Shown: positions 14,583-26,096, counted from the first letter of the stretch. The stretch: DNA of 64,000 bases from Burkholderiaceae bacterium (GCA_919902775.1 CAKKRJ010000004.1:62001-126000), one strand, 5' to 3'. The notes: generated from the letters alone by a model not told the origin. Translations and numbers: made by a program.

Positions 14583-16277
14583 GTGGCACTGACGCACATC
14601 ACCTTGCGCGATTTTGTGATCGTGCGCGAATTGGCGCTGGATCTGACCAGCGGCTTCAGCGTGCTGACTGGCGAGACAGGCGCGGGAAAATCCATTTTGA
14701 TCGACGCCCTGCAGCTGGCCCTCGGTGCCCGAGCCGAATCCAGCGTGGTCCGTGAAGGCGCCAACCGCTGCGAGGTCTGTGCCGAGTTCGAGCCCACACC
14801 CGCCATTCAAGACTGGCTCGAAACAGCGGGTTTTGACGCTGCAACTCCCTTGCTGCTGCGCCGCACGGTGGACACCTTGGGCAAAAGCCGCGCCTGGATC
14901 AACGGCAGCCCCGCCACCGCCACGCAACTGCGCGAACTGGGCGAACAATTGCTGGACATCCATGGCCAGCACGCCTGGCAAAGCCTGACACGGCCCGACG
15001 CCGTGCGCGGCCTGCTCGACGCCTATGCCGGCACAGACACCCGCCCACTCAAGGCCGCCTGGCAAGGCTGGCGCCAGGCACAGCAAACGCTGGCCGATGC
15101 ACAACAAGCACAAAGCACCCTGACCAACGAACGCGAACGGCTGGCCTGGCAAATTGGCGAGCTGGAAAAACTCAACCCGCAGGTGGACGAATGGCAAGCG
15201 CTGAGCACCCAGCACAGCCGCCTGGCCCATGCGCAAGCCCTGATCGAGGGTGCGCACCAAACCACAGCACTGCTCGAAGGCAAGGACCACGAAGGCAACG
15301 GGGCCGCTTTGAGTCAGTTGTCACGGGCGATCCAGACACTCCAATCGCTGGTGCAATATGAGCCCGAGTTCCATGCGTTGGCCGAGGTGCTGGCATCGGC
15401 CCATGCCCAGGCCGAAGACGTGGCCCACAGCCTGCACAGTTATTTGCGCAAAACCGATCTGGACCCAGGACTCCTGGCGCAACTGGACGAACGCATGGGC
15501 CTGTGGGTGTCGCTGGCACGGCGCTACAAAAAAACACCCGATGAATTGCCGCTGACCTTGGCCTCGTGGCGCCAGGACTTGACCCGACTCGATGCCGCGG
15601 CCGATCTGGACAGTCTGCAAAAAGCCAGTCATGCCGCACACGCCGCTTGTCTGCAAATGGCCAAAGCAGTTTCACGCCAGCGCCAGCAAGCCGCCAAGCC
15701 ACTGGCCCAAGCCGTCAGCAGCGCCATGCAACAACTCGGCATGCAAGGCGGCCGTTTTGAGGTTCAGCTGCAAACCCTCGACACGCCCTCGCAGCATGGC
15801 CTCGAAGAAATCAGCTTTCTGGTGGCTGGACACGAAGGCAGCACCCCGCGCCCGGTGGGCAAAGTGGCCTCTGGCGGCGAGCTGTCGCGCATCGCGCTGG
15901 CCATCGCCGTCACCACCAGCGAATTGGGCGAAGCCGGGACTTTGATTTTTGACGAGGTGGATTCTGGCGTCGGTGGCGCTGTGGCCGAAACCGTGGGCCG
16001 CTTGATGAAGCAACTGGGCCAACACCGCCAAGTGCTGGCGGTCACACACCTGCCTCAGGTGGCGGCCTGCGCCGACCACCACCTGCTCGTCAGCAAAGCC
16101 GCGGTCAACGGACAAGTCAGCAGCCAGGTGCGTGCAGTCCACGGCGAAGAGCGCGTGAGCGAAATTGCCCGCATGCTGGGCGGCGAAAAACTTTCGGCCA
16201 CCACCTTGGCCCATGCACGTGAAATGCTGGGCGATACCCCCATGAAATCCACTGGCCGCAAAGCCACACCCCTCTGA
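14583..16277 (+). CDS. recN: DNA repair protein RecN (SMC-like ATPase)
   Basis: The 564-residue protein has the Walker A motif GETGAGKS at residues 30-37. It has long coiled-coil arms (about 150-360), an ABC signature '[13 protein letters not shown]' and a Walker B '[12 protein letters not shown]'. RecN acts at double-strand breaks with RecA. The GTG start is chosen because it follows nadK by 3 bases and the family starts there. RecN is SOS-controlled in many bacteria, but no LexA box is seen in front of this operon. Confidence 0.97.
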   Translation: MALTHITLRDFVIVRELALDLTSGFSVLTGETGAGKSILIDALQLALGARAESSVVREGANRCEVCAEFEPTPAIQDWLETAGFDAATPLLLRRTVDTLGKSRAWINGSPATATQLRELGEQLLDIHGQHAWQSLTRPDAVRGLLDAYAGTDTRPLKAAWQGWRQAQQTLADAQQAQSTLTNERERLAWQIGELEKLNPQVDEWQALSTQHSRLAHAQALIEGAHQTTALLEGKDHEGNGAALSQLSRAIQTLQSLVQYEPEFHALAEVLASAHAQAEDVAHSLHSYLRKTDLDPGLLAQLDERMGLWVSLARRYKKTPDELPLTLASWRQDLTRLDAAADLDSLQKASHAAHAACLQMAKAVSRQRQQAAKPLAQAVSSAMQQLGMQGGRFEVQLQTLDTPSQHGLEEISFLVAGHEGSTPRPVGKVASGGELSRIALAIAVTTSELGEAGTLIFDEVDSGVGGAVAETVGRLMKQLGQHRQVLAVTHLPQVAACADHHLLVSKAAVNGQVSSQVRAVHGEERVSEIARMLGGEKLSATTLAHAREMLGDTPMKSTGRKATPL

Positions 16278-16279
16278 GC

Positions 16280-17137
16280 ATGGACATCATCCTGATCACC
16301 GGCATGTCCGGCTCCGGCAAATCGGTTGCACTGCATGCGCTGGAAGACGCCGGCTACTACTGCGTTGACAACTTGCCCCCCGAGTTGCTGATTCCCTTTG
16401 TCAAGCTTGAAGAGCAGCAAAAAGAGCAACGCCTGGCCATCGCCATCGACGTGCGCAGCGCCAACTCCTTGCACCTGATGCCCGAGCAAATGGCCTTGCT
16501 GCGCGACATGGGCATGACGGTGAAATCGGTCTTTCTGGACGCCACCTCGGACACCTTGCAGCGCCGCTATTCAGAAACCCGCCGCAAACATCCTTTGTCG
16601 GGTGGGTCAAAACCTCAAAGCGACAAAGCGCTGCTGGAGACCATCCAATTCGAGCGCGAGTTGCTGGCCAATTTGCGTGAACGTGCGCACGTCATCGACA
16701 CCAGTTTGCTGCGCTCGGCGCAATTGCAAAGCTACATCAAAACCTTGGTCAGTGCCCCCTTGGCGCAACTGACCCTGGTTTTTGAATCCTTCGCCTTCAA
16801 ACGTGGCATTCCCACCGATGCCGACTACGTATTTGACATCCGGATGCTGCCCAATCCGCACTACGAAAGCGCCTTGAAACCCTTGACTGGTCGCGACACA
16901 CCGGTGCAAGACTACCTGCGGCAGTCCGAAGAATTCGTGCAAATGCAATTGCACATAGAAGGATTTCTCAAGCAATGGATTCCTGCCATCGAGCGCGACC
17001 ACCGCAGTTACGTCACGGTGGCCATTGGCTGCACCGGCGGACAGCACCGCTCGGTTTTCATGGTCGAGCAACTGACACAAAGCTTTGCCGCACGCTGGCT
17101 CACGCTCAAACGGCACCGCGAGCTGGACGCGATCTGA
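16280..17137 (+). CDS. rapZ: RNase adapter / nucleotide-binding protein RapZ
   Basis: The 285-residue protein has the N-terminal P-loop GMSGSGKS at residues 8-15, and 'VDNLPPELL' follows. The conserved C-terminal domain has '[10 protein letters not shown]'-like sequence (here '[19 protein letters not shown]'), 'PVQDYLRQ' and '[11 protein letters not shown]'. In E. coli RapZ controls glucosamine-6-phosphate synthase through small RNAs. In betaproteobacteria the sRNA target is less clear. It starts 2 bases after recN, in the same operon. Confidence 0.95.
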   Translation: MDIILITGMSGSGKSVALHALEDAGYYCVDNLPPELLIPFVKLEEQQKEQRLAIAIDVRSANSLHLMPEQMALLRDMGMTVKSVFLDATSDTLQRRYSETRRKHPLSGGSKPQSDKALLETIQFERELLANLRERAHVIDTSLLRSAQLQSYIKTLVSAPLAQLTLVFESFAFKRGIPTDADYVFDIRMLPNPHYESALKPLTGRDTPVQDYLRQSEEFVQMQLHIEGFLKQWIPAIERDHRSYVTVAIGCTGGQHRSVFMVEQLTQSFAARWLTLKRHRELDAI

Positions 17138-17182
17138 ACGCGCCAGCGACTGCGGCCGAGTGAGCAGGCTGTGTGGGCCAAC

Positions 17183-18220
17183 TCAGTAGGCCAGCAAGGT
17201 CCTGATCGGCGCAGGCAAGCCCAGTTCAGGCCACACACCAGCATCGACCCATTGGCCTTCACAAGCGGGTGATTTTCGCGCACTGCCCGTCATCTGCACA
17301 GGGTGCAAATGGAGGTCACGGTGCGTCAGCACATGCTTCCAGGGCGCAATGTATTGCGGATCTTTCCCATGCGCCCAAGCGGCCAGCAATTCGGCTTCTG
17401 AATCAAACACGGGCAAACTGAATAAGCCCGCCCAAATGCCCTTGTCCGGTCGCTTTTGCAGCCACACCTGCCCTTGCGCATTGACGGCCCACAACAGCCA
17501 CAGGGTGGCACTGCTGCGCTTGAGTTTGCGGATTTTGACGGGATACGCCAGCGGCTCGCCCTGCCCTTTGGCCTGGCACAGCGTGCTGACCGGGCAAACC
17601 GCACACTGCACCTTACGCGGCAAACAGACGGTGGCGCCCAAGTCCATCAAGGCCTGGGTGTAGCGCGGCATGTCGGTCGCTTGCTCTGGCAACAGGTCTT
17701 GCGCCAATGACCACAGCGTGCGTTCGTTTTTGGCCAGCGCCAGGTCACCGCCATAAGCCAGCACACGGGTCAGCACCCGCTTCACGTTGCCGTCCAGAAT
17801 CGCCGCACGCTCCTGAAAGCAAAAAGCCGCAATCGCCGCCGCAGTCGAGCGGCCAATGCCGGGCAGCGTTTGCAGGTCTTCAGCACGGCGCGGAAAAGCG
17901 CCACCAAAACGCGCCATCACCGCCTGCGCGCACTTGTGCAGATTGCGTGCACGGCTGTAATAGCCCAGGCCACTCCACAGCGCCAGCACATCGTCTTGCG
18001 GCGCTGCAGCCAAAGCGGCCACATCCGGAAAACGCGCCAAAAACCTGGGGAAATAACCCAGCACCGTGCTCACTTGCGTTTGCTGCAACATGATCTCGGA
18101 CAACCAGACACGGTAAGGGTCTTGCGTGTTCTGCCACGGCAAGCTTTGGCGGCCATGCTGGCGCTGCCAGTCCACCAGGCAGCGGGCAAACCCATAGGGC
18201 ACGCGGTCGGAAACAGACAT
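17183..18220 (-). CDS. mutY: A/G-specific adenine glycosylase MutY
   Basis: This glycosylase removes adenine mispaired with 8-oxoguanine. It shows 'WLSEIMLQQTQVSTV' of the helix-hairpin-helix domain and 'LPGIGRSTAAAIAAF' with the HhH loop. It also has an iron-sulphur motif CLPRKVQCAVCPVSTLC (C-x6-C-x2-C-x5-C) and a C-terminal NUDIX-like domain. The ATG at 18220 is chosen over an earlier start because it shares its A with the mutM stop (TGATG), giving coupled translation. About 345 residues, normal for the family. Confidence 0.96.
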   Translation of the reverse strand: MSVSDRVPYGFARCLVDWQRQHGRQSLPWQNTQDPYRVWLSEIMLQQTQVSTVLGYFPRFLARFPDVAALAAAPQDDVLALWSGLGYYSRARNLHKCAQAVMARFGGAFPRRAEDLQTLPGIGRSTAAAIAAFCFQERAAILDGNVKRVLTRVLAYGGDLALAKNERTLWSLAQDLLPEQATDMPRYTQALMDLGATVCLPRKVQCAVCPVSTLCQAKGQGEPLAYPVKIRKLKRSSATLWLLWAVNAQGQVWLQKRPDKGIWAGLFSLPVFDSEAELLAAWAHGKDPQYIAPWKHVLTHRDLHLHPVQMTGSARKSPACEGQWVDAGVWPELGLPAPIRTLLAY

Positions 18221-19035
18221 CAAGGCTTCTGGCATGTGGGGCAATAAAAGGTGGTGCGCTGGCCTTGCAGCATGGATCGGATGGGGGTGCCGCACACGCG
18301 GCAAGGCTCGCCCGCACGGCCATACACAGCCGCCTCCAGCTGAAAATAGCCCGTGCGCCCTTCGGCGCTCACAAAATCTTTCAGCGAACTGCCACCTTGC
18401 GCGACGGCACGGGTCAGCACCTGAACGATGGCGGCATGCAGTTTGGCCACACGCGGGCGGGACAAACGCGCGGCTTGGGTAGTTGGGCGAATGCCGGCCA
18501 TGAACAACGCCTCCGAAGCGTAAATATTGCCCACGCCCACCACCACATCCCCGGCCAGCAAGACCTGCTTGATGGCGGACTTCCGTTTTTTGAGCGCATC
18601 GGCAAAGGTTGCCACATCAAATTGCCCATTCAAGGGCTCCACACCCAAACGCCCCAGCAGCTTTTGGGCTTCGGGCGCGTCTTCCGATGGCGCCCAGACC
18701 ACGGCACCAAACCGACGCGGGTCGTGCAGCCGCAGAACGCCCCGGTCGGTCACCAAATCCATGTGGTCATGCGGCCCGGCTGCGGCTTGGGTGGGCGCAA
18801 AGTTCAAGCTGCCCGACATGCCCAGATGCAGCAGCAACAAGCCCTGATCCAGGTCGAGCAGCAGGTATTTGCCGCGGCGGCGCACGCCCTGAACTTGTCG
18901 GCCCACCAGCGCTTGGGGCGGCACCCCCAAAGGCCAGCGCAAGGGCTTGCCCATGTGCAAGGCCAAAATTTGGGCTGAGGCGATGCGGTCGGCAAAACTG
19001 CGGCGCGTGACTTCAACTTCGGGGAGTTCGGGCAT
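18220..19035 (-). CDS. mutM: Formamidopyrimidine-DNA glycosylase MutM (Fpg)
   Basis: The start ATG is fixed by the invariant MPELPEVE, in which Pro2 is the catalytic residue. The 271-residue enzyme has 'KRRGKYLL'-like sequence (here '[11 protein letters not shown]'), '[15 protein letters not shown]' of the H2TH domain, and a C-terminal zinc finger with 'CRVCGTPI' and 'FYCPTCQ'. It removes 8-oxoguanine and works with MutY, encoded next. The TPR gene lies 66 bp upstream on the other strand. Confidence 0.97.
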   Translation of the reverse strand: MPELPEVEVTRRSFADRIASAQILALHMGKPLRWPLGVPPQALVGRQVQGVRRRGKYLLLDLDQGLLLLHLGMSGSLNFAPTQAAAGPHDHMDLVTDRGVLRLHDPRRFGAVVWAPSEDAPEAQKLLGRLGVEPLNGQFDVATFADALKKRKSAIKQVLLAGDVVVGVGNIYASEALFMAGIRPTTQAARLSRPRVAKLHAAIVQVLTRAVAQGGSSLKDFVSAEGRTGYFQLEAAVYGRAGEPCRVCGTPIRSMLQGQRTTFYCPTCQKP

Positions 19036-19101
19036 GCAAGGGTCCGGCATCAAAGAGGGGGAATCCGCACTGGACGCACGGGCTAAAAAAGTGGCTGGAT
19101 T

Positions 19102-20835
19102 ATGATCGCCCACATGAAATTCTGGTTTCGACTTGCTGTCTTGTCCTCTTGCGTGATCGGTGCTTGGGCGCAACCTACAGCGCCCACAGCAGAGCCCCCT
19201 CCCCCACAATCTGCACTGGACGCGGTCCTGTTTTACCAAATTTTGCTGGGTGAATTGAACACACGCCAAGGCTCACCCGGCAGTGGTTTTTCGATCATGC
19301 TGGACGCCGCCCGCAAAACCCGCGACCCGGCCTTGTTTCAGCGCGCTGTTGACATGGCCCTTCAGGCCCGCTCGGGCGACGCCGCCTTGCAGGCAGCGCA
19401 AAGCTGGAAACGAGAAATCCCCTCCGCAACCGAAGCCAGCCGTTATGTGCTGCAGATTTTGCTGGCGCTCAACCGCATTGAAGACGCAGGCAAAGCCCTG
19501 GCGGTCTCCATCAACGAACTGCCCTTGGACGAACAGCCGGGGGCCATCGCCTCGGTGCCCCGTTTGTTTGGCATGGTGCAAGACAAGTCCCTGGCGGCCG
19601 ATGTGGTTGAAAAAGCATTGACCCAGGCGTTCACCCAAGCCCGCACCGCGGCGGCTGCCTGGACCACCGTCGGCCGCATGCGCCGCGAAGCAGGTCAAAT
19701 CACCAAGGCGGTTGCCGCGGCCACCCAAGGCCATGCCACAGACCCCCAAGCCACGGGGCCACTGGTGCTGGCGCTCAGCCTGATGGCCAGCAGCAACAGC
19801 ACGCTCAAGCCCATGGTCGATGCGGCCATGACCACCGACGTGAACCCCGAATTGCGTTTGGGCTATGCCCGCACGCTGGTCTCGCTGCAGCTTTACCCCG
19901 ATGCGATTGCGCAGCTGGTCCAACTCAACGGCAGGCACCCCCAATTTGCCGAAGGCTGGCTGATTCACGGCCTGGTTCTGCAGGAAAAAGGTCAACTGCC
20001 AGAAGCCGAAAAACGCCTCGAACAATACGTGCGCCTGATCGCCAACAGCCGCACCCCGGAACACCAGGCCGGACTGGCTGAAGCCCTGATGTCGCTGGCG
20101 CACATGGCGCAAAAGCAAGGTCAGCTGGACCGCGCCAACCGATGGCTGAGCCAAATGCCGGCAGGTACTGACCCCATCAAGCTGGCCAGCCGACAAGCCG
20201 ATCTGCTGGCCCAACAAGGTCATCTGGACGAAGCGCGCCGCGTGTTAGCACAGGTCAAGCCCGCCAACGCCGAACAAGCCCTGCGCAAAATCCTGGCCCA
20301 ATCCCATTGGTTGCGTGAACACCGCGAAGTCCAGGCGGCCTACACCTTGGTCCGTGCCGCCCTGGACAAAAAGCCGGACGACACCGAGCTGCTGACCGAG
20401 TTGTCGCTGGTTTGCGAAAAGCTCAAGCGCTTTGACGAGATGGAGGCCTTGCTGCGCCAGCTCATGGCCAAAGCCCCGCAAGAAGCACACGCCTTCAACG
20501 CCTTGGGTTACTCGCTGGCAGACCGGAACATCCGGCTGGATGAGGCACGCCAACTGATCGAAAAAGCGGTCCAACTGACGCCTCAGGACGCCTACATCCA
20601 GGACAGCCTGGGTTGGGTCATGTTTCGCCAGGGCCGGCATCCAGAGGCCCTGCGGATTTTGCAAGCCGCCTACAAATCCAGACCCGATGCAGAAATAGCC
20701 GCCCACCTGGGTGAAGTGCTTTGGGCCACGGGCCAAACACGCGAAGCCGGCACCATCTGGCGCGAAGGCCTGCTGCTCAAAGCCGACAACGAAACCCTGG
20801 TCGAAACCCTCCAACGTTTCAACTTCAAACCATGA
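19102..20835 (+). CDS. TPR-repeat protein with signal peptide
   Basis: The 577-residue protein has an N-terminal signal sequence ([18 protein letters not shown], residues 6-23, cleavage near AWA-Q). Many tetratricopeptide-type helix pairs run to the end, clearest around residues 465-540 ('[14 protein letters not shown]', '[17 protein letters not shown]'). An in-frame ATG at 19114 is an equally likely start. It overlaps lolB by four bases, and this TPR-lolB-ispE order is standard in Burkholderiales. It probably works in the periplasm or at the outer membrane in lipoprotein traffic or assembly; the exact role is unknown. Confidence 0.85.
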   Translation: MIAHMKFWFRLAVLSSCVIGAWAQPTAPTAEPPPPQSALDAVLFYQILLGELNTRQGSPGSGFSIMLDAARKTRDPALFQRAVDMALQARSGDAALQAAQSWKREIPSATEASRYVLQILLALNRIEDAGKALAVSINELPLDEQPGAIASVPRLFGMVQDKSLAADVVEKALTQAFTQARTAAAAWTTVGRMRREAGQITKAVAAATQGHATDPQATGPLVLALSLMASSNSTLKPMVDAAMTTDVNPELRLGYARTLVSLQLYPDAIAQLVQLNGRHPQFAEGWLIHGLVLQEKGQLPEAEKRLEQYVRLIANSRTPEHQAGLAEALMSLAHMAQKQGQLDRANRWLSQMPAGTDPIKLASRQADLLAQQGHLDEARRVLAQVKPANAEQALRKILAQSHWLREHREVQAAYTLVRAALDKKPDDTELLTELSLVCEKLKRFDEMEALLRQLMAKAPQEAHAFNALGYSLADRNIRLDEARQLIEKAVQLTPQDAYIQDSLGWVMFRQGRHPEALRILQAAYKSRPDAEIAAHLGEVLWATGQTREAGTIWREGLLLKADNETLVETLQRFNFKP

Positions 20836-21332
20836 CATCCAACAGGTGGCCACGCCGCACCTGCCTGAGCCTCTGCGTTGGGGGCTTGTTGACATTGGCT
20901 GGCTGTAGCCCTCCCCGCAGGCCACCCACCGATGCATCGGCCTTTTGGTCTGGCCGTCTGGCGCTGCAACTGCAAAGCACGCCCCCCCAAAACTGGAGCG
21001 CCAGCTTCGAGTTACAAGGCTCAGCCGAGCAAGGCCAAATGGTTCTGTTCAGTCCCATTGGCACCACTTTGGCACGCCTGAGCTGGACACCCCACGCCGC
21101 CGTGCTGGAGCAAGGGCAAGACAAAACCGAATTCAGCAACCTGCCCAGCCTGAGCCAGCGCCTGACGGGCACGGACCTGCCCATCGCCGCCCTGTTTGAC
21201 TGGCTGGCGGGTCACACCGCCAATGCGCCTGGCTGGCAAGTGGACTTGTCGGCCCATCCGCAAGGCCGGCTGACGGCAGTCAGAAGCACCCCGGCGCCCG
21301 AAGCCATTTTGCGCATCCTGCTCGACCGTTGA
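20832..21332 (+). CDS. lolB: Outer membrane lipoprotein insertion protein LolB
   Basis: The 166-residue lipoprotein has a signal peptide ending in the lipobox LAGC at about residue 23. 'FWSGRLALQLQS' and 'AEQGQMVLFSPIGTTLARLSW' fit the LolB fold, and 'LTGTDLPIAALFDWL' is the conserved later segment. LolB takes lipoproteins from LolA and inserts them into the outer membrane. The ATG lies in the stop of the TPR gene (ATGA). ispE starts 35 bp after its stop. Confidence 0.88.
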   Translation: MTSNRWPRRTCLSLCVGGLLTLAGCSPPRRPPTDASAFWSGRLALQLQSTPPQNWSASFELQGSAEQGQMVLFSPIGTTLARLSWTPHAAVLEQGQDKTEFSNLPSLSQRLTGTDLPIAALFDWLAGHTANAPGWQVDLSAHPQGRLTAVRSTPAPEAILRILLDR

Positions 21333-21367
21333 CCAGACGCTGGCGGGCGCTGGCGATAATCGTCCCC

Positions 21368-22213
21368 ATGAAACAGCTGTACGACGTCCCCGCACCGGCC
21401 AAACTCAACCTGTTTTTACACATCACAGGTCGACGCCCCGACGGCTACCACCTGCTGCAATCGGTGTTCATGCTCATCGACTGGTGCGACACGCTTCACT
21501 TCGAAAAACGCCCAGGCGGCAGCATCAGTCGGGAAGACCTGACGCTGCAGCTGCCCGCAGAAGACCTGATCACCCGCGCCGCCAAACTGCTGCAACAACA
21601 CACGGGCTGCACGCAAGGCGTGCACATCGCGGTCGAAAAGCAGATCCCGGCGCAAGCGGGCATGGGGGGTGGCTCGTCCGATGCGGCCACCTGCCTGCTC
21701 GCGCTCAACCAGCTTTGGAACTTGAAGCTGGGCTTGCCCACACTTGAAAAACTCGGTTTGCAATTGGGCGCCGACGTGCCCTTTTTTCTGCGCGGGCGCA
21801 ATGCCTGGGTCGAAGGCGTGGGCGAGCAAATCACCCCTTTGGATTTACCCGCGGCCCAGTTCTGGGTCATCAAGCCCCCAACCGGCGTCGAAACTTCTCA
21901 AATTTTTATGCACCCGACGCTTCAAAGGGCCACAAAGCCTGCTACAATTTCGGTCTTCGCTGCAGCGCCATATGACTTCGGTCACAATGACCTGCAACCC
22001 GTTGCCCAAGTAGTTTGTCCTGACATTTCAAAAGCGCTTCAAGCACTTTCTGATGCAGGCCTGAACAGCAAGATGACGGGTTCTGGCAGTGCAGTGTTCG
22101 CACATTGCACAACAGGCACATCGCCCAGTCCGGTCCCAGACCACTGGCAAGTGCGCAAATGCAGCAACATGGAAGTTCATCCTCTGATAGGTTGGGCCTC
22201 CAGCGATAGTTGA
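21368..22213 (+). CDS. ispE: 4-diphosphocytidyl-2-C-methyl-D-erythritol kinase
   Basis: This GHMP kinase of the MEP isoprenoid pathway phosphorylates CDP-methylerythritol. It starts [19 protein letters not shown] and has '[14 protein letters not shown]' at about residues 21-34. The ATP motif '[22 protein letters not shown]' lies near residue 95, '[10 protein letters not shown]' follows, and the C-terminal '[10 protein letters not shown]' is present. The 281-residue length is normal. It is the third gene of the TPR-lolB-ispE unit and is followed by tRNA-Gln and prs. Confidence 0.96.
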   Translation: MKQLYDVPAPAKLNLFLHITGRRPDGYHLLQSVFMLIDWCDTLHFEKRPGGSISREDLTLQLPAEDLITRAAKLLQQHTGCTQGVHIAVEKQIPAQAGMGGGSSDAATCLLALNQLWNLKLGLPTLEKLGLQLGADVPFFLRGRNAWVEGVGEQITPLDLPAAQFWVIKPPTGVETSQIFMHPTLQRATKPATISVFAAAPYDFGHNDLQPVAQVVCPDISKALQALSDAGLNSKMTGSGSAVFAHCTTGTSPSPVPDHWQVRKCSNMEVHPLIGWASSDS

Positions 22214-22247
22214 TCGGTAGATTGCTGTTTCAGCAGTCAACCCGTGT

Positions 22248-22324
22248 AGGGGAGTCGCCAAGTTGGTTAAGGCACCGGATTTTGATTCCGGCATTCGAAG
22301 GTTCGAGTCCTTCTTCCCCTGCCA
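22248..22324 (+). tRNA. glnX: tRNA-Gln(UUG)
   Basis: The 77-nt cloverleaf has the acceptor AGGGGAG with partner TTCCCCT, D-arm GCC..GGC, anticodon stem CCGGA with loop TTTTGAT (anticodon TTG), T-arm AAGG-TTCGAGT-CCTT and an encoded CCA end. The ispE-tRNA-Gln-prs order is typical of Burkholderiales. Confidence 0.97.
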
Positions 22325-22365
22325 AATACGTTCAATCGTACAGGCCCTTTTTTCTGATCGCTGGA

Positions 22366-23343
22366 ATGCACATGCAGCCTGCTTCACTCCCCCCCGAATT
22401 CATGCTGTTCACCGGCAACGCCAATCCCGTTTTGGCAGCCGAAATTGCCCGCTGCCTTGGCACACAGCTTGGCGCTGTTGATGTGGGCCGTTTTTCCGAT
22501 GGTGAAGTCACTGTCGAACTCAAGCAAAACGTCCGGGCCCGCGAAGTCTTTGTGGTTCAGTCCACTTGCGCGCCCACCAACGAGAACCTGATGGAATTGT
22601 TGATCATGGTCGACGCGCTCAAACGCGCATCGGCAGGTCGCATCAGCGCCGTCATTCCTTATTTTGGCTACGCCCGCCAAGACCGTCGCCCACGTTCAAC
22701 CCGTGTGCCCATCTCGGCCAAAGTCGTGGCCAACATGTTGCAAGCCGTTGGTGTGGACCGCGTCCTGACCATGGACTTGCACGCCGACCAGATTCAAGGT
22801 TTCTTTGACATCCCGGTTGACAACATTTACGCCTCGCCGGTGCTGCTGGGCGATTTGCGCCAGAAAAATTACGAAGACCTGATCGTGGTCTCACCCGATG
22901 TGGGCGGTGTGGTGCGTGCACGCGCACTGGCCAAACAGCTGGGTTGCGACCTGGCCATCATCGACAAGCGCCGCCCCAAAGCCAACGTGAGCGAAGTCAT
23001 GCACGTGATCGGCGAGATCGATGGCCGCAACTGCGTGATCATGGACGACATGATCGACACCGCAGGCACCTTGGTCAAAGCAGCCGAAGTGCTCAAAGAG
23101 CGTGGTGCCAAAAAGGTCTACGCTTATTGCACACACCCCATCTTTTCGGGTCCGGCCATCGACCGCATCGCCAAGGGCGAAGCCCTCGACGAAGTCGTGG
23201 TCACCAACACCATTCCGCTGTCGGCCCAAGCCGCAGCGTGTTCCAAGATTCGCCAACTCTCCGTGGCTCCGCTGATCGCAGAAACGATCAACCGGATTGC
23301 GCACGGTGAGTCGGTGATGAGCCTGTTCTCCGATCACGCCTGA
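22366..23343 (+). CDS. prs: Ribose-phosphate pyrophosphokinase
   Basis: This enzyme makes PRPP from ribose 5-phosphate and ATP. '[16 protein letters not shown]' begins the conserved part, '[11 protein letters not shown]' lies near residue 105, '[12 protein letters not shown]' is the metal/pyrophosphate segment and '[13 protein letters not shown]' is the PRPP loop. The start is placed after tRNA-Gln; ATG at 22366 gives 325 residues and ATG at 22372 or 22402 remain possible. A strong hairpin terminator follows. Confidence 0.96.
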   Translation: MHMQPASLPPEFMLFTGNANPVLAAEIARCLGTQLGAVDVGRFSDGEVTVELKQNVRAREVFVVQSTCAPTNENLMELLIMVDALKRASAGRISAVIPYFGYARQDRRPRSTRVPISAKVVANMLQAVGVDRVLTMDLHADQIQGFFDIPVDNIYASPVLLGDLRQKNYEDLIVVSPDVGGVVRARALAKQLGCDLAIIDKRRPKANVSEVMHVIGEIDGRNCVIMDDMIDTAGTLVKAAEVLKERGAKKVYAYCTHPIFSGPAIDRIAKGEALDEVVVTNTIPLSAQAAACSKIRQLSVAPLIAETINRIAHGESVMSLFSDHA

Positions 23344-23364
23344 TCGGGAAAAAGGCCAACAGCG

Positions 23365-23397
23365 GCCAGCCGTCCTTGTGGACTGGCTGGCTTTTTT
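23365..23397 (+). terminator. Rho-independent terminator after prs
   Basis: GCCAGCC-TCC and GGA-TGGCTGGC arms with one unpaired base close a TTGT loop, followed by TTTTTT. It ends the prs transcript about 50 bp before the rplY ribosome site. Confidence 0.85.
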
Positions 23398-23443
23398 GAG
23401 TCAGGGTCGCACTGGTCGCGGTGGACCCTAGAAGGAGAAATGT

Positions 23444-24073
23444 ATGAAATTCGTCGCTTTTGAGCGCTCCAAGCAGGGTACGGGTGCGAGCCGCCGTCTC
23501 CGCAATTCCGGTCGCACACCAGGGATCGTTTACGGTTCCACATCGGCCCCCCAACTCATCGAGCTGGACCACAACGCTTTGTGGCATGCCCTGAAAAAAG
23601 AAGGTTTCCACGCCTCCATCCTGGAGATGGAATTCAACGGCCAATCCAGCCAGGTTTTGCTGCGTGACTACCAGATGCACCCTTACAAGCAACTGGTGCA
23701 ACACATCGACTTCCAGCGCGTCGACGCCAACACCACTTTGCACATGAAAGTGCCATTGCACTTCAGCGGCGAAGAAGAGTCCGAAGCCGTCAAGACCGAC
23801 AAGTGCCTGATCAACCACGTCGTGACTGAAATCGAAGTGGCCTGCCTGCCAGCCAACCTGCCTGAATTCATTGCAGTGGACTTGAAGGGCCTGACCAAAG
23901 GCGTGTCCCTGCACCTGAACGACATCACTTTGCCCACAGGCTGCAAGCCTGTGACCCATGGCAAGAAAAACCCAGTCCTCGTGACTGCGGTGGCCCCCGT
24001 GGAAGAAGTGGTGGCAGCACCTGTGGCTGCTGCACCCGCAGACGCCAAAGGCAAGGGCAAAGGCAAGAAGTAA
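23444..24073 (+). CDS. rplY: 50S ribosomal protein L25 (CTC type)
   Basis: The 209-residue protein is the long L25/general-stress CTC form. Its N-terminal L25 domain has '[17 protein letters not shown]' and a central '[22 protein letters not shown]', with the TL5-like C-terminal domain after residue 100. The tail is Ala/Val and Gly/Lys-rich (AKGKGKGKK). It binds 5S rRNA in the large subunit. GAAGGAG is eight bases before the ATG. pth follows in the same direction after a terminator. Confidence 0.96.
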   Translation: MKFVAFERSKQGTGASRRLRNSGRTPGIVYGSTSAPQLIELDHNALWHALKKEGFHASILEMEFNGQSSQVLLRDYQMHPYKQLVQHIDFQRVDANTTLHMKVPLHFSGEEESEAVKTDKCLINHVVTEIEVACLPANLPEFIAVDLKGLTKGVSLHLNDITLPTGCKPVTHGKKNPVLVTAVAPVEEVVAAPVAAAPADAKGKGKGKK

Positions 24074-24108
24074 TTTACTTGCCGAGGTTGGAAGCAACCT
24101 CTCTCCCA

Positions 24109-24132
24109 AGGCCCGCGCAAGCGGGCCTTTTG
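24109..24132 (+). terminator. Terminator after rplY
   Basis: AAGGCCCGC and GCGGGCCTT form a 9-bp stem around GCA, followed by a short TTTT-containing tail. The stem is stable while the T-run is weak. Confidence 0.75.
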
Positions 24133-24189
24133 CTTTGGCGTGCCGGTTTTCACAAGACCAGGCACCGCGCGCAAGGATAATCACGCACC

Positions 24190-24825
24190 ATGATCAAACT
24201 CTTAGTCGGCCTGGGCAACCCCGGCAGCGAATACGAAGACACCCGCCACAATGCCGGCTTCTGGTGGCTGGATGCCGTGGCCCGTGAACTCAAGGTGTCG
24301 CTGGTGCCCGAGCGCAGTTACCATGGCCTGGTGGCCCGCACCACGGTCCAGGGCCAAACGGTGTGGTTGCTCGAACCCCAGACCTTCATGAACCTGTCGG
24401 GCAAATCGGTCAGCGCGCTGGCACGTTTTTTCAAAATCCAGCCCCAGGAAATTCTGGTGGCCCATGATGAACTCGACATTGCCCCCGGGGAAGCCAAGCT
24501 CAAATTGGGCGGCAGCCACGCCGGGCACAACGGGCTGCGCGACATCCATGCCCAACTGGGCACGGCCGACTATTGGCGACTGCGCATTGGCGTGGGCCAC
24601 CCGGGCGACAAGTCCGAAGTGGTCAGTTGGGTGTTGAAAAAACCGATGCTGGAGCACCGAAAGGCCATTGACGACAGCATCCACCGCGCGGTGAAGGCTT
24701 TGCCGCGACTGTTGGGCGGCGAGATGGAAAAAGCCATGGCGCAAATTCACACCAGCAAGCCACCTCGCCCCAAACCCCCAAGGCCAGTCAAAGCGCCTGC
24801 AACGGAAAACACCACGCCCGAATGA
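24190..24825 (+). CDS. pth: Peptidyl-tRNA hydrolase
   Basis: The enzyme frees tRNA from stalled peptidyl-tRNA. '[22 protein letters not shown]' holds the catalytic His, '[12 protein letters not shown]' the substrate Asn, and '[30 protein letters not shown]' the catalytic Asp and a further conserved Asn. The 211-residue length includes a Pro-rich tail of about 15 residues that is common in this group. Its stop lies inside a hairpin shared with the convergent ferredoxin gene. Confidence 0.97.
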   Translation: MIKLLVGLGNPGSEYEDTRHNAGFWWLDAVARELKVSLVPERSYHGLVARTTVQGQTVWLLEPQTFMNLSGKSVSALARFFKIQPQEILVAHDELDIAPGEAKLKLGGSHAGHNGLRDIHAQLGTADYWRLRIGVGHPGDKSEVVSWVLKKPMLEHRKAIDDSIHRAVKALPRLLGGEMEKAMAQIHTSKPPRPKPPRPVKAPATENTTPE

Positions 24826-24833
24826 TTCGGGCG
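24815..24833. terminator. Hairpin between convergent pth and ferredoxin genes
   Basis: CGCCCGAA and TTCGGGCG pair perfectly around TGA, the pth stop. There is no long T-run, so termination may be weak or Rho-assisted. Confidence 0.5.
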
Positions 24834-24845
24834 CTCAGCCGCCTC

Positions 24846-25136
<291 letters not shown>

Positions 25137-25241
25137 TTATCGGCCACCCGGATCAGCCGCAAGCAGCGCAGGGCTGTTCATGGCACCGGGTCTTTGCCCC
25201 CCGCAGGCCAACGCTGTCCTGCATGCGCCTAAAATGCATTT

Positions 25242-26096
25242 GTGAAATCCATCATGAACGCCGACCTGCACTGCCATTCCGTCATCTCCGACGGCACGCT
25301 CACCCCCGAAGTCCTGGCCCAACGCGCCAAAACCAACGGGGTGGAACTCTGGGCACTGACCGACCACGACGAAGTCGGTGGACAAGACCGCGCCTTGACC
25401 GCTGCCCGCGCGCAAGGCTTGCCATACCTCACGGGCACCGAAATCTCGGTCACTTTCGCCCACCAGACCGTGCACATCGTCGGCTTGGGCTTTGACGCCC
25501 ACAACACTGCATTGATTGAAGGTTTGCGCCGTACCCGAGGTGGCCGCAGCGAACGCGCCCAGGAAATGTCGGACGGCTTGGCCAAAGTCGGCATCTCGAA
25601 CGCCTACGAAGGCGCCCTCCAATATGTGGGCAATCCCGAACTGATTTCACGCACCCACTTTGCACGGCATCTGGTGGAAACCGGTGTGTGCAGCGACACC
25701 TCCGAAGTGTTTCGCAAATACCTGACCGAAGGCAAACCCGGCTATGTGCCCCACCGCTGGGCGCGCCTGCAAGAATCTGTGCAATGGATCACCGATGCAG
25801 GCGGCATCGCCGTGATTGCCCACCCCGCACGTTACGGCTTCAGCCCCAACGAAGAGTATGCACTGTTCAGCGAATTCAAGGCCCACGGCGGGCGTGGCGT
25901 AGAAGTCATCACCGGCAGCCATTCGTCGCAAGAGGCTGTTCGCTACGCCGAGACCGCACTGGAATTTGACCTGGCGGCGTCTCGCGGGAGTGACTTTCAC
26001 AGCCCCGACGAAAGCCGCATCGATTTGGGTACCCTGCCCTTCTTGCCTGGGCAATTGACCCCGGTCTGGGAACTGCTGACCGACCGTATTCAGTGA
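25242..26096 (+). CDS. rnm: PHP-domain phosphoesterase (RNase AM type)
   Basis: The 284-residue protein begins with the PHP metal motif 'DLHCHSVISDGTLTPEVL' and continues with 'LWALTDHDEVGG'. Later 'GIAVIAHPARYG' and 'GSDFHSPDE' supply more metal ligands. The family (YciV/TrpH) trims RNA or nucleotides; in E. coli it is the 5'-3' exonuclease RNase AM. GTG at 25242 or ATG at 25254 could be the start. It overlaps the next gene by four bases (GTGA). Confidence 0.88.
   Translation: MKSIMNADLHCHSVISDGTLTPEVLAQRAKTNGVELWALTDHDEVGGQDRALTAARAQGLPYLTGTEISVTFAHQTVHIVGLGFDAHNTALIEGLRRTRGGRSERAQEMSDGLAKVGISNAYEGALQYVGNPELISRTHFARHLVETGVCSDTSEVFRKYLTEGKPGYVPHRWARLQESVQWITDAGGIAVIAHPARYGFSPNEEYALFSEFKAHGGRGVEVITGSHSSQEAVRYAETALEFDLAASRGSDFHSPDESRIDLGTLPFLPGQLTPVWELLTDRIQ

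Noticed and set aside
14490..15290. Long minus-strand frame opposite recN
   Set aside because: Composition is that of an antisense shadow of a GC-rich gene; recN is unmistakable on the other strand.
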